From contig NZ_CP054861.1 in the NCBI RefSeq assembly GCF_013459645.1, positions 3,336,001 to 3,400,000 of the forward strand: DNA of 64,000 bases. The letters are read 5' to 3'. How positions within the stretch are numbered: the first letter of the stretch is position 1; the number at the start of each line of letters is the position of its first letter. The position numbers and the translations under genes were made by a program. This DNA is from Martelella sp. NC20 (GTDB taxonomy: Bacteria > Pseudomonadota > Alphaproteobacteria > Rhizobiales > Rhizobiaceae). Shown in pieces: positions 55,819 to 64,000 of this stretch. Under the pieces are notes generated by a model. It ran no database searches. It saw nothing but the letters and a program-made list of their open reading frames with translations, and had not been told where the DNA came from.

Positions 55819-55956
55819 CAATCTCCCCCTTGAGGGGGAGATGTCGCGAAAGCGACAGAGAGGGGTATAGGCTTGAGCCGCAATCTCGGTGCTCTCGGAG
55901 AGGGTTCACCCCTCTCTGCCCCTGTCGGGGCATCTCTCCCTCAAGGGGAGAGATTG
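55819..55956. repeat. Intergenic palindromic repeat element
   Basis: A left arm beginning CAATCTCCCCCTTGAGG (55819) and ending AGAGAGGGGT (55866), and a right arm from ACCCCTCTCTGCC (55908) to GAGAGATTG (55956), form a long imperfect inverted repeat of almost 50 bases per arm; the left arm itself contains CCCCTTGAGGGG and TCGCGAAAGCGA hairpins. Such short mosaic palindromes are widespread between genes in rhizobial genomes. It may also end the rnj transcript and that of the convergent RpiR gene at 56010. Confidence 0.75.
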
Positions 55957-56009
55957 TGGGCGGCAACGTTGAAGTTTAACTCGCAGCCCGAAGCCCAAGC
56001 GACCTTCCG

Positions 56010-56888
56010 TCACCCCGGCCGCCGGAACAACCGGCTCTGCTCGAACAGGCCTTCCAGAACGCTGATGCGTTCGCGGGTCTTGTCCCAGCTTTTCGATTGC
56101 ACGGCCTCGATCAGCGCCTCCACCACGAACAGCGTCACGATCGAGGAATCCCAGGCGGAGGGAACCTCGATGTGGACGCGGAAGGTGTGGCGGGCGAATT
56201 TGGCGACGGGGGAGGCCCACTGGTCGGTGAACAGGATGATCTCGAGCCCGTTCTCCTTCGCCACCCGCGCCAGCACCGCCATGTCCTGCTCGTAGCGGCG
56301 GATATCGAAGATCACCAGCACATCGCCCTCGGCCATGTTCAGCATGTGCTGCGGCCATGACGAGGAGTTCGACGACATCAGCGTCGTCTTGGGACGGATC
56401 ACCTGCATGTGGGTGAAGAAATAGCTGGCAAGCGACCCGGTGATGCGCCCACCGACGAAATAGACCCCGCGCTCCAGATCGGACAGAAGATCGGCGGCGC
56501 CGGCGAATGTCGCCTGATCAAGCTGCGTCAGCGTGCGGCGCATATTGTCGATCGCGGCCTCGCCGAAGCGGTTCAGGATATGGGTTTCGGGAACGTTGCG
56601 GGCGAGGCGGTCGTGTTTCGCGATCGGATTTGAAAGCGTTGCTTCCAGCTCCTGATGAAGCCGCCCCTGAAATTCACCATAGCCCTTGAAGCCGAGCTTC
56701 TGCACCATGCGGGCAACCGTGGGCGTCGAGACATCGGCATTTTCGGCGAGCGTCGTGATGCTGCCGAGACCGGAGACCGGATAGTTCTCCCGAATGGTGT
56801 CGGCAAGCCGCTTCTCCGAGCGCGTCAGGCCCTCATAGCTCGCGGCGATAATGTCGGCGACGGTCCGGATTGTGTCTTGCAAGGGCAA
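56010..56888 (-). CDS. RpiR/MurR-family transcriptional regulator
   Basis: A 292-residue regulator with an N-terminal RpiR helix-turn-helix (about 15-85: SYEGLTRSEKRLADTIRENY, then NADVSTPTVARMVQKLGFKG) and a C-terminal SIS sugar-isomerase-like domain (about 130-265: VYFVGGRITGSLASYFFTHM; AEGDVLVIFDIRRYEQDM). It is divergent from the amidohydrolase-TRAP-ligase cluster starting at 57031, and so is the probable local regulator of that cluster. SIS domains often bind phosphosugars, but RpiR proteins also sense other metabolites. Confidence 0.9.
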   Translation of the reverse strand: MPLQDTIRTVADIIAASYEGLTRSEKRLADTIRENYPVSGLGSITTLAENADVSTPTVARMVQKLGFKGYGEFQGRLHQELEATLSNPIAKHDRLARNVPETHILNRFGEAAIDNMRRTLTQLDQATFAGAADLLSDLERGVYFVGGRITGSLASYFFTHMQVIRPKTTLMSSNSSSWPQHMLNMAEGDVLVIFDIRRYEQDMAVLARVAKENGLEIILFTDQWASPVAKFARHTFRVHIEVPSAWDSSIVTLFVVEALIEAVQSKSWDKTRERISVLEGLFEQSRLFRRPG

Positions 56889-57030
56889 CTCCTCGAATTC
56901 ACCGTCATTAAGAAACGCGGCGACTTTTCCGTCAATGGTAAAAATGAAGAGAAGTTTTCAGAGTGCGATTGACATCGTGGGCATTCTGAAGAACTATTTA
57001 CAAAAAGAAACGCGAATTTCAGGGGATCGG

Positions 57031-57801
57031 ATGCTGGAAATGTCGGGGCTTCTCAGCGCCCGCGATGGTGCGCCTGTTGCCATCGAACGTGCGGAAGCGA
57101 AAAGCGATATCGTGCTGATCTGCGAACATGCCAGCCGGCGTGTTCCCGAAAGCCTGGGCGATATGGGGCTGAGCGAGGACCTTCGCAAAAGCCATATTGC
57201 CTGGGATCCGGGCGCGCTCGCCGTGTCCATGCTGCTCAGCGAGGCGCTCGACGCCACCCTTGTCCACCAGCGTTTCTCGCGGCTTGCCTATGACTGCAAC
57301 CGGCCGCCGGAGGCCAGCGACGCCATTCCCGAAATCAGCGAGGTCTTCGAAATTCCGGGCAATCGCGGATTGGGTCCGGTCGAGCGCGCCGCCCGGGCTG
57401 AGGCGCTCTACCTGCCGTTTCATCAGGCGATCGACGATCTGCTGGTCGCGCGCCAGGACGCGGGGCGTTCACCCGTCATCGTCACCATCCATTCCTTCAC
57501 GCCGGTCTACAAGGGCGTCGTGCGCGATGTCGAGATCGGCATTCTGCATGACAGCGACAGCCGGCTTGCCGATTGCATGCTGGCCAGGGCTTCGGACGGC
57601 TACGACGTTCGGCGCAACCAACCCTATGCGCCGGTCGATGGCGTCACCCACACGCTGCGCCGTCATGCGCTGACGCGCAAGCTTGCGAATGTGATGATCG
57701 AGATCCGCAATGATCTCATCGCCGACGCGATCGGGCAGGCCGCCGCCGCGGGCTACATCGCCGGGCTTCTCGGCGAATGCCTTGAAGGGGAGGCGCTGTG
57801 A
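57031..57801 (+). CDS. N-formylglutamate amidohydrolase family protein
   Basis: A 256-residue hydrolase of the N-formylglutamate amidohydrolase (FGase/HutG-like) family, releasing an acid from an N-acyl or gamma-glutamyl-type amide. Motifs: VLICEHASRRVPESLG (about 26-41), the SHIAWDPGALAVS metal region, CNRPPEASDAIPEISE and the VTIHSFTPVYKG His (about 152-163). The first ATG of the family-like part is 57031. It overlaps dctQ by one base. In this cluster it may hydrolyse a gamma-glutamyl amide made by the ligase at 60869, or an imported amide. Confidence 0.82.
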   Translation: MLEMSGLLSARDGAPVAIERAEAKSDIVLICEHASRRVPESLGDMGLSEDLRKSHIAWDPGALAVSMLLSEALDATLVHQRFSRLAYDCNRPPEASDAIPEISEVFEIPGNRGLGPVERAARAEALYLPFHQAIDDLLVARQDAGRSPVIVTIHSFTPVYKGVVRDVEIGILHDSDSRLADCMLARASDGYDVRRNQPYAPVDGVTHTLRRHALTRKLANVMIEIRNDLIADAIGQAAAAGYIAGLLGECLEGEAL

Positions 57802-58310
57802 TGCCTCAGGCGATCAGGACCTATGTGCGCTATGTCGACGGCTTCAACCGCGTGGTGGGCCGCATCGCGATGTGGCTGATCTTCGTGATGATGGGCATCC
57901 TGCTGTGGTCGTCGGTGTCGAAGACCATGTTCAACCCATCGCTCTGGACCCTGGAAATGGCCCAGTTCGTGATGACCGCCTATTACATTCTCGGCGGCGC
58001 CTATTCGCTTCAGCTCGACAGCCATGTGCGCATGGACCTGATCTATGGCCGCTGGACGCCGCGCCAGAAGGCGGCGGTCGACGCGGTCACCGTGATCATG
58101 CTGTTCACCTATCTGATCTTTCTGCTGATCGGCGGCGTGTCGTCGACCCAATACGCGCTGAAATACGGCGAGACCTCCTATTCGAGCTGGTCGCCCTATA
58201 TGGCGCCGATCAAGATCGTCATGGTTTTTGGCATTGTCCTGATGTTCCTGCAGACAACCTCGATCTTCTTCAAGGATCTGGCGAAGGCGCTGGGGAGGCC
58301 GATTGCATGA
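57801..58310 (+). CDS. dctQ: TRAP transporter small permease, DctQ
   Basis: A 169-residue protein with four membrane segments (about 22-44, 56-76, 97-117, 137-157). The segment SLWTLEMAQFVMTAYYILGG and the motif SHVRMDLIYGRWTP agree with the DctQ family. GGGGAGG precedes the ATG, which overlaps the amidohydrolase stop (TGATG). Coupled by 4 bases to dctM. Confidence 0.93.
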   Translation: MPQAIRTYVRYVDGFNRVVGRIAMWLIFVMMGILLWSSVSKTMFNPSLWTLEMAQFVMTAYYILGGAYSLQLDSHVRMDLIYGRWTPRQKAAVDAVTVIMLFTYLIFLLIGGVSSTQYALKYGETSYSSWSPYMAPIKIVMVFGIVLMFLQTTSIFFKDLAKALGRPIA

Positions 58311-59635
58311 ACCTCTCCTATGAAATGATCGCGCTGCTGCTGTTCTTCTCGATGATGATGACGATGCTGACCGGACAGCGGGTGTTCGCGGCGATCGGTT
58401 TCGTCGGCGTCGTGGCGGCGGCAGCGCTCTGGGGCACCGGCGGCTATGAGCTCGGCTTCTCGGCCAGCATGAAGCTGATGAAGTGGTATCCGATGCTGAC
58501 GCTGCCGCTGTTCATCTTCATGGGTTACATGCTGTCGGAATCGGGAATCGCCGAGGATCTCTACAAGGCGTTTCACGTCTGGATGGGCGGTCTGCCGGGC
58601 GGGCTGGCCGTCGGCACGGTCCTGCTGATGGTGGTGATTTCGGCCATGAACGGGCTGTCGGTCGCCGGCATGGCAATCGGTGCGACCATCGCGCTGCCCG
58701 AGCTTTTGAGGCGCGGCTATGACAAGATCATGGTCTCGGGCGTCATTCAGGCCGGTTCCTCGCTCGGCATTCTGGTGCCGCCGAGCGTGGTGCTGGTGCT
58801 TTACGGCATGATCGCGCGCCAGCCGGTCGGCAAGCTCTGGCTCGCCGGCGCGCTGCCCGGCCTGCTGCTTGCCGCCCTGTTCATCATCTACATTGTCATC
58901 CGCTGCCGCATGAACCCGGCGCTCGGCCCCGCGCTGCCGAGGGAAGAGCGCGACATGCCGCTGGCTGAGAAGCTGAAACTCCTGCGCGCGGGCATCATTC
59001 CGTTCCTGATCTTCTTCCTGATGATGGGCCTGTTCCTGATGGGCATTACCAGCCTGACGGAAAGTGCAGCGATCGGCGCGCTCTCGTCGCTGGTCGCAGC
59101 CCTCGTCAAGCGCCGGCTGACATGGAAGCTGCTCAACAGGACCATGGAGCAGACGCTCGGCATTTCCTGCATGTTCATGTGGATCATCGTTGCAGCACTC
59201 TGCTTCGGCGCGGTGTTCGACGGTCTTGGCGCTGTGCGCGCGCTGGAACATCTGCTGCTGGAGAAGTGGGACCTCGGCCCTTGGGAAATCCTGATCCTGA
59301 TGCAGATTTCCTACATCATCATGGGCACGTTTCTGGATGATACGGCGATGCTGGTGATCGTAGCGCCGCTCTACGTGCCGCTGGTCGGTCATCTCGGCTT
59401 CGATCTCGTCTGGTATGGCGTACTCTACACCATCACCTGCCAGATCGCCTACATGACGCCGCCGTTCGGCTACAATCTCTTTCTCATGCGGGCCATGGCC
59501 CCGCCCGAAATATCGCTTGCCGATATCTACCGCTCCGTCTGGCCGTTCGTGATCATCATGATCATCGGCCTGGCGATCGTCACGGCATTCCCGCAGATTG
59601 CCCTGTGGCTGCCGAACCTTGTCTATGCGCGCTGA
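58307..59635 (+). CDS. dctM: TRAP transporter large permease, DctM
   Basis: A 442-residue hydrophobic permease with about 12 helices. It contains LPLFIFMGYMLSESGIAEDL, SSLGILVPPSVVLVLYGMIA and the C-terminal IAYMTPPFGYNLFLMRAMAP motif. It starts in the dctQ stop (ATGA). Its C-terminal motif is of the same type as that of the broken DctM at 30142-30345. Confidence 0.95.
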   Translation: MNLSYEMIALLLFFSMMMTMLTGQRVFAAIGFVGVVAAAALWGTGGYELGFSASMKLMKWYPMLTLPLFIFMGYMLSESGIAEDLYKAFHVWMGGLPGGLAVGTVLLMVVISAMNGLSVAGMAIGATIALPELLRRGYDKIMVSGVIQAGSSLGILVPPSVVLVLYGMIARQPVGKLWLAGALPGLLLAALFIIYIVIRCRMNPALGPALPREERDMPLAEKLKLLRAGIIPFLIFFLMMGLFLMGITSLTESAAIGALSSLVAALVKRRLTWKLLNRTMEQTLGISCMFMWIIVAALCFGAVFDGLGAVRALEHLLLEKWDLGPWEILILMQISYIIMGTFLDDTAMLVIVAPLYVPLVGHLGFDLVWYGVLYTITCQIAYMTPPFGYNLFLMRAMAPPEISLADIYRSVWPFVIIMIIGLAIVTAFPQIALWLPNLVYAR

Positions 59636-59728
59636 GGGAGCGGACGGCGCGCGACAACCGCCCCATTGCCGGGGGTAATGCGGAATGCGGCATGAGGCCG
59701 GATTTCGACAAAACAGAGGGAAACGGAC

Positions 59729-60775
59729 ATGAACAGCAGACGTAGTTTTCTCAGGAATGCGGGCCTTGCGACCGCTGCCGGCGCATCCGCGCTGGCCGCA
59801 CCTGCCGTCGTGCGCGCCCAGAGCAAGATCACCTGGCGCCTCCAGACCTATGCCGGTCCGGCGCTGGCCGAACATGTGGTGAAGGACTGCATCGACAATT
59901 TCAACAAGGCGGCAAACGGCGAGATGGAAATCCAGCTGTTCACCGCCGACCAGCTTGTTCCCACCGGCGAACTGTTCCGCGCCATGCAGGCCGGCACGAT
60001 CGACGCCGTCCAGTCCGACGACGATTCGATGAACTCGCCGCTCGATATCAAGGTATTCGGCGGCTATTTCCCGTTCGCCTCGAAATTCAGCCTCGACGTG
60101 CCGACGCTGTTTTACGAATACGGTCTCGCCGATATCTGGGAGAAGGCCTATTCGGAAGTCGGCGTGCAGTGGATTTCCGCCGGCGCCTGGGACCCGTGCA
60201 ACTTCGCCACCGTCAATCCGGTGAAAAGCCTTGCCGATCTCAAGGGCCTGCGCATCTTCACCTTCCCGACGGCCGGAAAGTTCCTGTCGCAGTTCGGCGT
60301 CGTGCCGGTCACGCTGCCGTGGGAAGACGTGCAGGTCGCCATGCAGACCGGCGAGCTCGACGGCCTTGCGTGGTCGGGCATTACCGAGGACTACACCGTC
60401 GGCTGGGCGGATGTGACCAACTACTTCCTGACCAACAACATCTCCGGCGGCTGGTGCGGCTCGTTCTTCGTCAATTCCGACAAGTGGGCGGAAGTACCGG
60501 AACACCTGAAGGTGCTGTTCCGCATGTGCACGGATAGTTCGCATCTCCACCGCCTGCACTGGTACTGGGGCGGCGAGGCGCGGCTGCGCGCCCATGGCGA
60601 CAAGCTGGAGCTGACGACCATTCCGGAATCGGAGTGGAAGACGGTCGAAGACGCCGCCGATGCCTTCTGGGACGAGATCGCCGCCGAAACCGACCGGACC
60701 GCGGAAGTGGTCAAGATCCTGAAGCAGTATCAGGCGGACATGAACGCCGCCGGTCCGCCCTATCGCGCCGGCTGA
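59729..60775 (+). CDS. TRAP solute-binding protein with Tat-type signal
   Basis: A 348-residue periplasmic receptor. The N-terminus NSRRSFLRNAGLATAAGASA carries the twin-arginine motif RRSFLR, so it is exported folded through the Tat system; the cleavage site is probably after AAPAVVRAQ (about residue 31). DctP features include FTADQLVPTGELFRAMQAGT, LKGLRIFTFPTAGKFLSQFG and QTGELDGLAW. This is the subfamily often found with alpha-keto acid or similar substrates. It lies last in the TRAP set, 93 bases after dctM. Confidence 0.92.
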   Translation: MNSRRSFLRNAGLATAAGASALAAPAVVRAQSKITWRLQTYAGPALAEHVVKDCIDNFNKAANGEMEIQLFTADQLVPTGELFRAMQAGTIDAVQSDDDSMNSPLDIKVFGGYFPFASKFSLDVPTLFYEYGLADIWEKAYSEVGVQWISAGAWDPCNFATVNPVKSLADLKGLRIFTFPTAGKFLSQFGVVPVTLPWEDVQVAMQTGELDGLAWSGITEDYTVGWADVTNYFLTNNISGGWCGSFFVNSDKWAEVPEHLKVLFRMCTDSSHLHRLHWYWGGEARLRAHGDKLELTTIPESEWKTVEDAADAFWDEIAAETDRTAEVVKILKQYQADMNAAGPPYRAG

Positions 60776-60868
60776 CAAGCGCCGCTGCCGCCGGCAGCGA
60801 CACCATTGACACCTGTCGTCCGGAGTGTTCCTGCTCCGGACGATTGCATGAACCACAGGATGAGCCCG

Positions 60869-62242
60869 ATGCGTACGGAATACACATTCAACCAACTGAA
60901 AAAGGACGTGGCGGACGGCGCGATCGACACCGTTCTCGCCTGCCAGATCGATATGCAGGGCCGCCTGATGGGCAAGCGTTTCACGGGGGCGTATTTCGTC
61001 GACAGCGCCCACAAGGAGACCCATAGCTGCAATTACGTCCAGGCGACCGACATGGAGATGCACACCGTCGAGGGCTATGCCTCGACGAGCTGGGCGTCGG
61101 GTTACGGCGACTACACCATGACGCCGGATCTTTCGACGCTGCGCCGTGTTCCGTGGCTGGAAGGCACGGCGCTGGTGCTCTGCGATGTTTCCGATCATGC
61201 GACGCATTCGGACGTCGCCCATTCGCCGCGCGCGGTGCTGAAGAAGCAGATCGCCCGGCTGGAAGCGCTGGGCTACCGCGCCTTCATGGCGACGGAACTC
61301 GAATTCTTCCTGTTCAACCAGACTTTCGAGAGCGCGCAGCAATCCGGTTATCGCGGGCTGACCCGCTCCAGCGCCTATAACGAGGACTACCACATTCTCC
61401 AGACCACCAAGGAGGAGGATGTGATGCGCGCGATCCGCAACGGCTTGCAGGGCGCGGGCATCCCGGTCGAAAATACCAAGGGCGAGGCGGATGCCGGGCA
61501 GGTGGAGCTCAATGTCCGCTATGCCGATGCGCTGGCGATGGCCGACCGCCACGTGATCGCCAAGAATGCCTGCAAGGAAATCGCCTGGCAGAAGGGCAAG
61601 GCCGTCACCTTCATGGCCAAATGGAACTACGAGGCCGCCGGCAATTCCTCGCATGTCCACCAGTCGCTGTGGAGCGCAGACGGCAAGACCCCGCTGTTTT
61701 ATGATCCCGACGGGCGCTTCGGCATGTCGAAGCTGATGGAGCATTATGTCGCGGGCCTGCTCGCCCATTCCGCCGAGATCACATGTTTCCTGGCGCCCTA
61801 TATCAATTCCTACAAGCGCTTCATGGCCGGCACCTTCGCGCCCACCAAGGCGATCTGGTCGAAGGACAACCGCACGGCCGGGTTCCGGCTTTGCGGCGAT
61901 CATTCCAAGGGCATCCGCATCGAATGCCGGGTCGGCGGCGCAGACCTCAATCCCTATCTCGCCTTCGCGGCGCTTCTGGCGGCGGGTATCGACGGGATCG
62001 AGAAGGAAATGACGCTGGAGGAGCCCTATGTCGGCGATGCCTATGGCAGCGCCGCCCATATCCGCGAAATCCCGAAGACATTACGCGCGGCGCGCGACGC
62101 CATGAACGGCTCGGACATGCTGCGCTCCGCCCTCGGCGACGACGTGATCGACCATTACTGCCGGGCGGCGGACTGGGAGCAGGAGGAATACGACCGTCGC
62201 GTCACCGACTGGGAGGTGGCGCGCGGGTTCGAACGGGCGTGA
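60869..62242 (+). CDS. Glutamine-synthetase-family ligase (gamma-glutamyl-amine synthetase type)
   Basis: A 457-residue member of the glutamine synthetase superfamily. Metal and substrate motifs: ATELEFFLFNQ (about 141), GEADAGQVELNVRYADAL (about 207), the NSSHVHQSLW loop and RIECRVGGADLNPYLAFAAL (about 350). The ordering is that of GlnT/PuuA-like ligases that join the gamma-carboxyl of glutamate to an amine, rather than of GlnA. The start is uncertain among 60848, 60860 and 60869; AGGA fits the last. With the aldehyde dehydrogenase at 63111 and the amidohydrolase at 57031 it suggests a PuuA-PuuC-PuuD-like amine-degradation route. Confidence 0.9.
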   Translation: MRTEYTFNQLKKDVADGAIDTVLACQIDMQGRLMGKRFTGAYFVDSAHKETHSCNYVQATDMEMHTVEGYASTSWASGYGDYTMTPDLSTLRRVPWLEGTALVLCDVSDHATHSDVAHSPRAVLKKQIARLEALGYRAFMATELEFFLFNQTFESAQQSGYRGLTRSSAYNEDYHILQTTKEEDVMRAIRNGLQGAGIPVENTKGEADAGQVELNVRYADALAMADRHVIAKNACKEIAWQKGKAVTFMAKWNYEAAGNSSHVHQSLWSADGKTPLFYDPDGRFGMSKLMEHYVAGLLAHSAEITCFLAPYINSYKRFMAGTFAPTKAIWSKDNRTAGFRLCGDHSKGIRIECRVGGADLNPYLAFAALLAAGIDGIEKEMTLEEPYVGDAYGSAAHIREIPKTLRAARDAMNGSDMLRSALGDDVIDHYCRAADWEQEEYDRRVTDWEVARGFERA

Positions 62243-62243
62243 T

Positions 62244-62277
62244 TTGCGAAAATCGCAATGCGATGTTATTTTCGCAA
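62244..62277. promoter_or_regulatory. Palindromic operator of the toxin-antitoxin pair
   Basis: TTGCGA-AAA-TCGCAA (62244-62258) is a perfect inverted repeat, and a second site ATTTTCGCAA (62268-62277) mirrors its left half TTGCGAAAAT. Both sit just before GGAGG and the antitoxin ATG at 62295. Such repeats are the usual autoregulatory operators of antitoxins. Confidence 0.65.
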
Positions 62278-62294
62278 CGACGCAGGAGGCTTCG

Positions 62295-62696
62295 ATGATC
62301 GATAGCGAGTGGTTTTATCGGCAGTTGGAAGCGCAAGGCCGAACGATCGGCGATCTGGGCGAGGCGCTGGGTATCGATAAAGCGGCGGTTTCACGCATGC
62401 TGCGGGGGCTGCGGAAGATGAGTGCTGACGAGCAGGACGGTATCGCAGAGTTTTTAGGCAGACCGCTTGCGGAAGTTGCAGCCCATCGCCGCGGCGTCGC
62501 GGGCTTTGCCGAGGAAAAGGCCGCGCCTTACGAGGCCGGTCCCGGCAAAGGCAACACGCCACGCGACAATGAAGACAAGAAACCGCGCCGACCCCATCCG
62601 ATCTTCGGCTGCATGAAGGGTACGCTCACGATTGCCGAGGGTGTTGATCTGACAGAGCCTGCCGATCCCGAGTGGGGCCGCGTGTATGACGACTGA
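62295..62696 (+). CDS. Antitoxin with helix-turn-helix domain (VapB-like partner)
   Basis: A 133-residue protein with an N-terminal helix-turn-helix (about 5-60: LEAQGRTIGDLGEALGIDKA, then SRMLRGLRKMSADEQDGIAE) and a C-terminal antitoxin-type tail with PIFGCMKGTLTIAEGVDLTE and a final ADPEWGRVYDD. That tail recurs in antitoxins of PIN toxins. AGGAGG stands before the ATG at 62295; the earlier frame start at 62244 lacks one. It overlaps the toxin gene by 11 bases. Confidence 0.85.
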   Translation: MIDSEWFYRQLEAQGRTIGDLGEALGIDKAAVSRMLRGLRKMSADEQDGIAEFLGRPLAEVAAHRRGVAGFAEEKAAPYEAGPGKGNTPRDNEDKKPRRPHPIFGCMKGTLTIAEGVDLTEPADPEWGRVYDD

Positions 62697-63096
62697 AGGT
62701 TTTCTGCTCGATACCTGCGCGATGATCTGGATTGCGGAGGGCAAAAGGCTTTCCGGTGAGATGCAGAAACTGTTTGAGGCCGGGAGAGAGGATCTCTACG
62801 TCTCCGCAATGTCGGCCTGGGAACTGGGTCTGCTTATCAGCAAGGGCCGAATTCCGGCGACGGTGACCGCCCGGCAGTGGTTCGAGCAGTTCCTGGAACT
62901 CAGCGGCGCGGAGCTTTTGAACCCGACGATCGACATACTGATCGCGGCCTCATTCCTTCCGCAGCCGGTTCATAATGATCCGGCCGACCGCATACTGATT
63001 GCCACGGCCCGCGCTTACGGGCTGACGCTCATTACGCGTGACCGCGCCATCCTCGCCTACGGGGCCGCCGGTCATGTCAAGACACTTGCATGCTAG
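62686..63096 (+). CDS. vapC: PIN-domain ribonuclease toxin, VapC-like
   Basis: A 136-residue PIN-domain nuclease, probably cleaving tRNA or another RNA when free of its antitoxin. The acidic active-site residues are present: Asp 9 (LLDTCAMIW), Glu about 46 (SAWELGLLI), Asp about 101 (NDPADRILIATA) and Asp about 118 (ITRDRAIL). It overlaps the antitoxin gene by 11 bases. The pair is inserted between the ligase and the aldehyde dehydrogenase genes. Confidence 0.92.
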   Translation: MTTEGFLLDTCAMIWIAEGKRLSGEMQKLFEAGREDLYVSAMSAWELGLLISKGRIPATVTARQWFEQFLELSGAELLNPTIDILIAASFLPQPVHNDPADRILIATARAYGLTLITRDRAILAYGAAGHVKTLAC

Positions 63097-63110
63097 AAAG
63101 GGCGAAAGCC

Positions 63111-64000
63111 ATGACAATGATCCAATGTATCTCACCGGTCGACGGATCGGTTTATGCCGAGCGCGAGGCGCTTTCGGCGGAGGCGGCGAGCGCTGCGGTT
63201 GAGCGCGCCCGTGCGGCCCAGAAGGAATGGGCGGCGTTGCCGCTTCCCGAGCGGATCACGCTGGTTCAGGCCGGTGTGAAGGCGCTCAACGCCATGAGCG
63301 AGGAGGTGGTGCCCGAGCTTGCCTGGATGATGGGCCGGCCGGTGCGCTATGGCGGCGAGTTCGGCGGCGTCAACGAGCGCACGGACTACATGGCGAAGAT
63401 TGCGGAAGAGGCGCTGGCGCCGATCGAGGTGGAAGACAGCGGCAATTTCCACCGCTATGTCGCCCGTGAGCCGCATGGCGTCGTCCTCGTCATCGCGCCC
63501 TGGAACTATCCCTATCTGACGTCGATCAACACCATCGTGCCGGCGCTGATCGCCGGCAATGCCGTGATCATCAAGCATGCCAGCCAGACGCTGCTGGTCG
63601 GCGAGCGGATCGTGAAGGCTTTCGTCTCGGCCGGCATTCCGGAAGACCTGTTCCAGAACATGTTTCTCGATCACGCGACGACCAGCGATCTGATCGCGGC
63701 AAAATCATTTGATTTCATAAACTTCACGGGGTCGGTTGAAGGCGGACGTCAGATGGAGCGGGCCGCCGCCGGCACCTTCACGCCGCTCGGCCTGGAGCTT
63801 GGCGGCAAGGATCCGGGCTACGTCATGGACGATGCCGACCTCGACGCCGCCGTCAACACGCTGATGGACGCGGCGATGTACAATACCGGCCAGTGCTGCT
63901 GCGGCATCGAGCGCATCTATGTGATCGACAGCCTTTATGACGCCTTCGTGGAAAAGGCGGTGGCCTTCGTCTCCGCCTACAGGCTCGGCAATCCGCTCGA
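63111..64000 (+). CDS. Aldehyde dehydrogenase, 3' end outside the window
   Basis: The first 296 residues of an NAD(P)-dependent aldehyde dehydrogenase, open to the end of the window. Seen are VLVIAPWNYPYLTSINTIVP (about 124-143), FTGSVEGGRQM, the catalytic Glu in LELGGKDPGYVM (about 225) and the catalytic Cys region NTGQCCCGIERIYV (about 260). The ATG at 63111 is 14 bases after the toxin stop, with AAAGGGCGAAAG before it; an ATG six bases later is possible. It may oxidise the gamma-glutamyl aminoaldehyde of the proposed amine route. Confidence 0.93.
   Translation, partial: MTMIQCISPVDGSVYAEREALSAEAASAAVERARAAQKEWAALPLPERITLVQAGVKALNAMSEEVVPELAWMMGRPVRYGGEFGGVNERTDYMAKIAEEALAPIEVEDSGNFHRYVAREPHGVVLVIAPWNYPYLTSINTIVPALIAGNAVIIKHASQTLLVGERIVKAFVSAGIPEDLFQNMFLDHATTSDLIAAKSFDFINFTGSVEGGRQMERAAAGTFTPLGLELGGKDPGYVMDDADLDAAVNTLMDAAMYNTGQCCCGIERIYVIDSLYDAFVEKAVAFVSAYRLGNPL

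Noticed and set aside
58196..62059. A 1287-codon minus-strand frame
   Set aside because: It is antisense to dctM, dctP and the ligase in GC-rich DNA, where the third-position bias keeps the reverse frame open. Composition is His/Arg-rich with no domain.

Overview
The window looks like an alphaproteobacterium of the order Hyphomicrobiales (Rhizobiales), probably marine or host-associated. The evidence is a GC-rich core with a full nuoA-N operon running directly into birA and an RNase J gene, a NuoE with a C-terminal helix-hairpin extension, alphaproteobacterial-style promoters, and three TRAP dicarboxylate-type transporters in 64 kb. Genus assignment is not possible from the sequence alone.

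Layout. (1) 1-5069: the 3' part of an unrecognised gene, a short AT-rich leader, and a CRISPR array with 72 repeat positions and 71 spacers at an exact 60-bp period. The repeat has the architecture of subtype I-F (28 nt, stem CCGCC, loop GGATA, stem GGCGG, 8-nt handle), which is unusual in this class. No cas gene is visible inside the window. (2) 5220-6724: a hipBA toxin-antitoxin pair right after the leader-distal end of the array. (3) 7039-16505, minus strand: a catabolic operon (aldehyde dehydrogenase, TRAP DctPQM, zinc alcohol dehydrogenase, CoA-transferase, HpcH/HpaI-type lyase, LysR regulator, D-2-hydroxyacid dehydrogenase), headed by a hairpin that would cover the first ribosome-binding site. 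(4) 16986-36482: a mosaic island between a tRNA-Ser and a tRNA-Val whose 3' ends both point inward. It holds prophage lysis-type genes, a truncated IS110-type transposase, a headless C5-cytosine methyltransferase, broken tctC/tctB/tctA, a LysR fragment, IS and trbE fragments, and a decayed integrase beside tRNA-Val. It also carries an intact catabolic cluster (GntR, FAH hydrolase, VOC/extradiol dioxygenase, FAD monooxygenase, TetR, two-component flavin monooxygenase plus reductase, MarR, TRAP, sulfatase) that looks built for a sulfated aromatic compound. (5) 36720-55712: core genome with a DUF3788 gene, tRNA-Asp, nuoA-N, birA and rnj. Two small extra genes sit inside the nuo operon: a 39-codon ORF between nuoD and nuoE and a pentapeptide-repeat gene between nuoF and nuoG. 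(6) 55819-64000: a palindromic intergenic element, an RpiR regulator, an N-formylglutamate amidohydrolase-like gene with TRAP DctQMP, a glutamine-synthetase-like ligase, a VapBC-like toxin-antitoxin pair with a palindromic operator, and the start of an aldehyde dehydrogenase.

How they work together. Regions 3, 4 and 6 each pair a TRAP importer with oxidative or hydrolytic enzymes and a local regulator, which suggests an organism that scavenges organic acids and aromatics. Region 6 resembles a gamma-glutamylation route: a ligase, an aldehyde dehydrogenase and an amidohydrolase. The most unusual items are the large I-F array with its internal block duplications, the SD-masking hairpin at 16511-16544, the coherent sulfatase/aromatic island, and the extra small genes inside the complex I operon.
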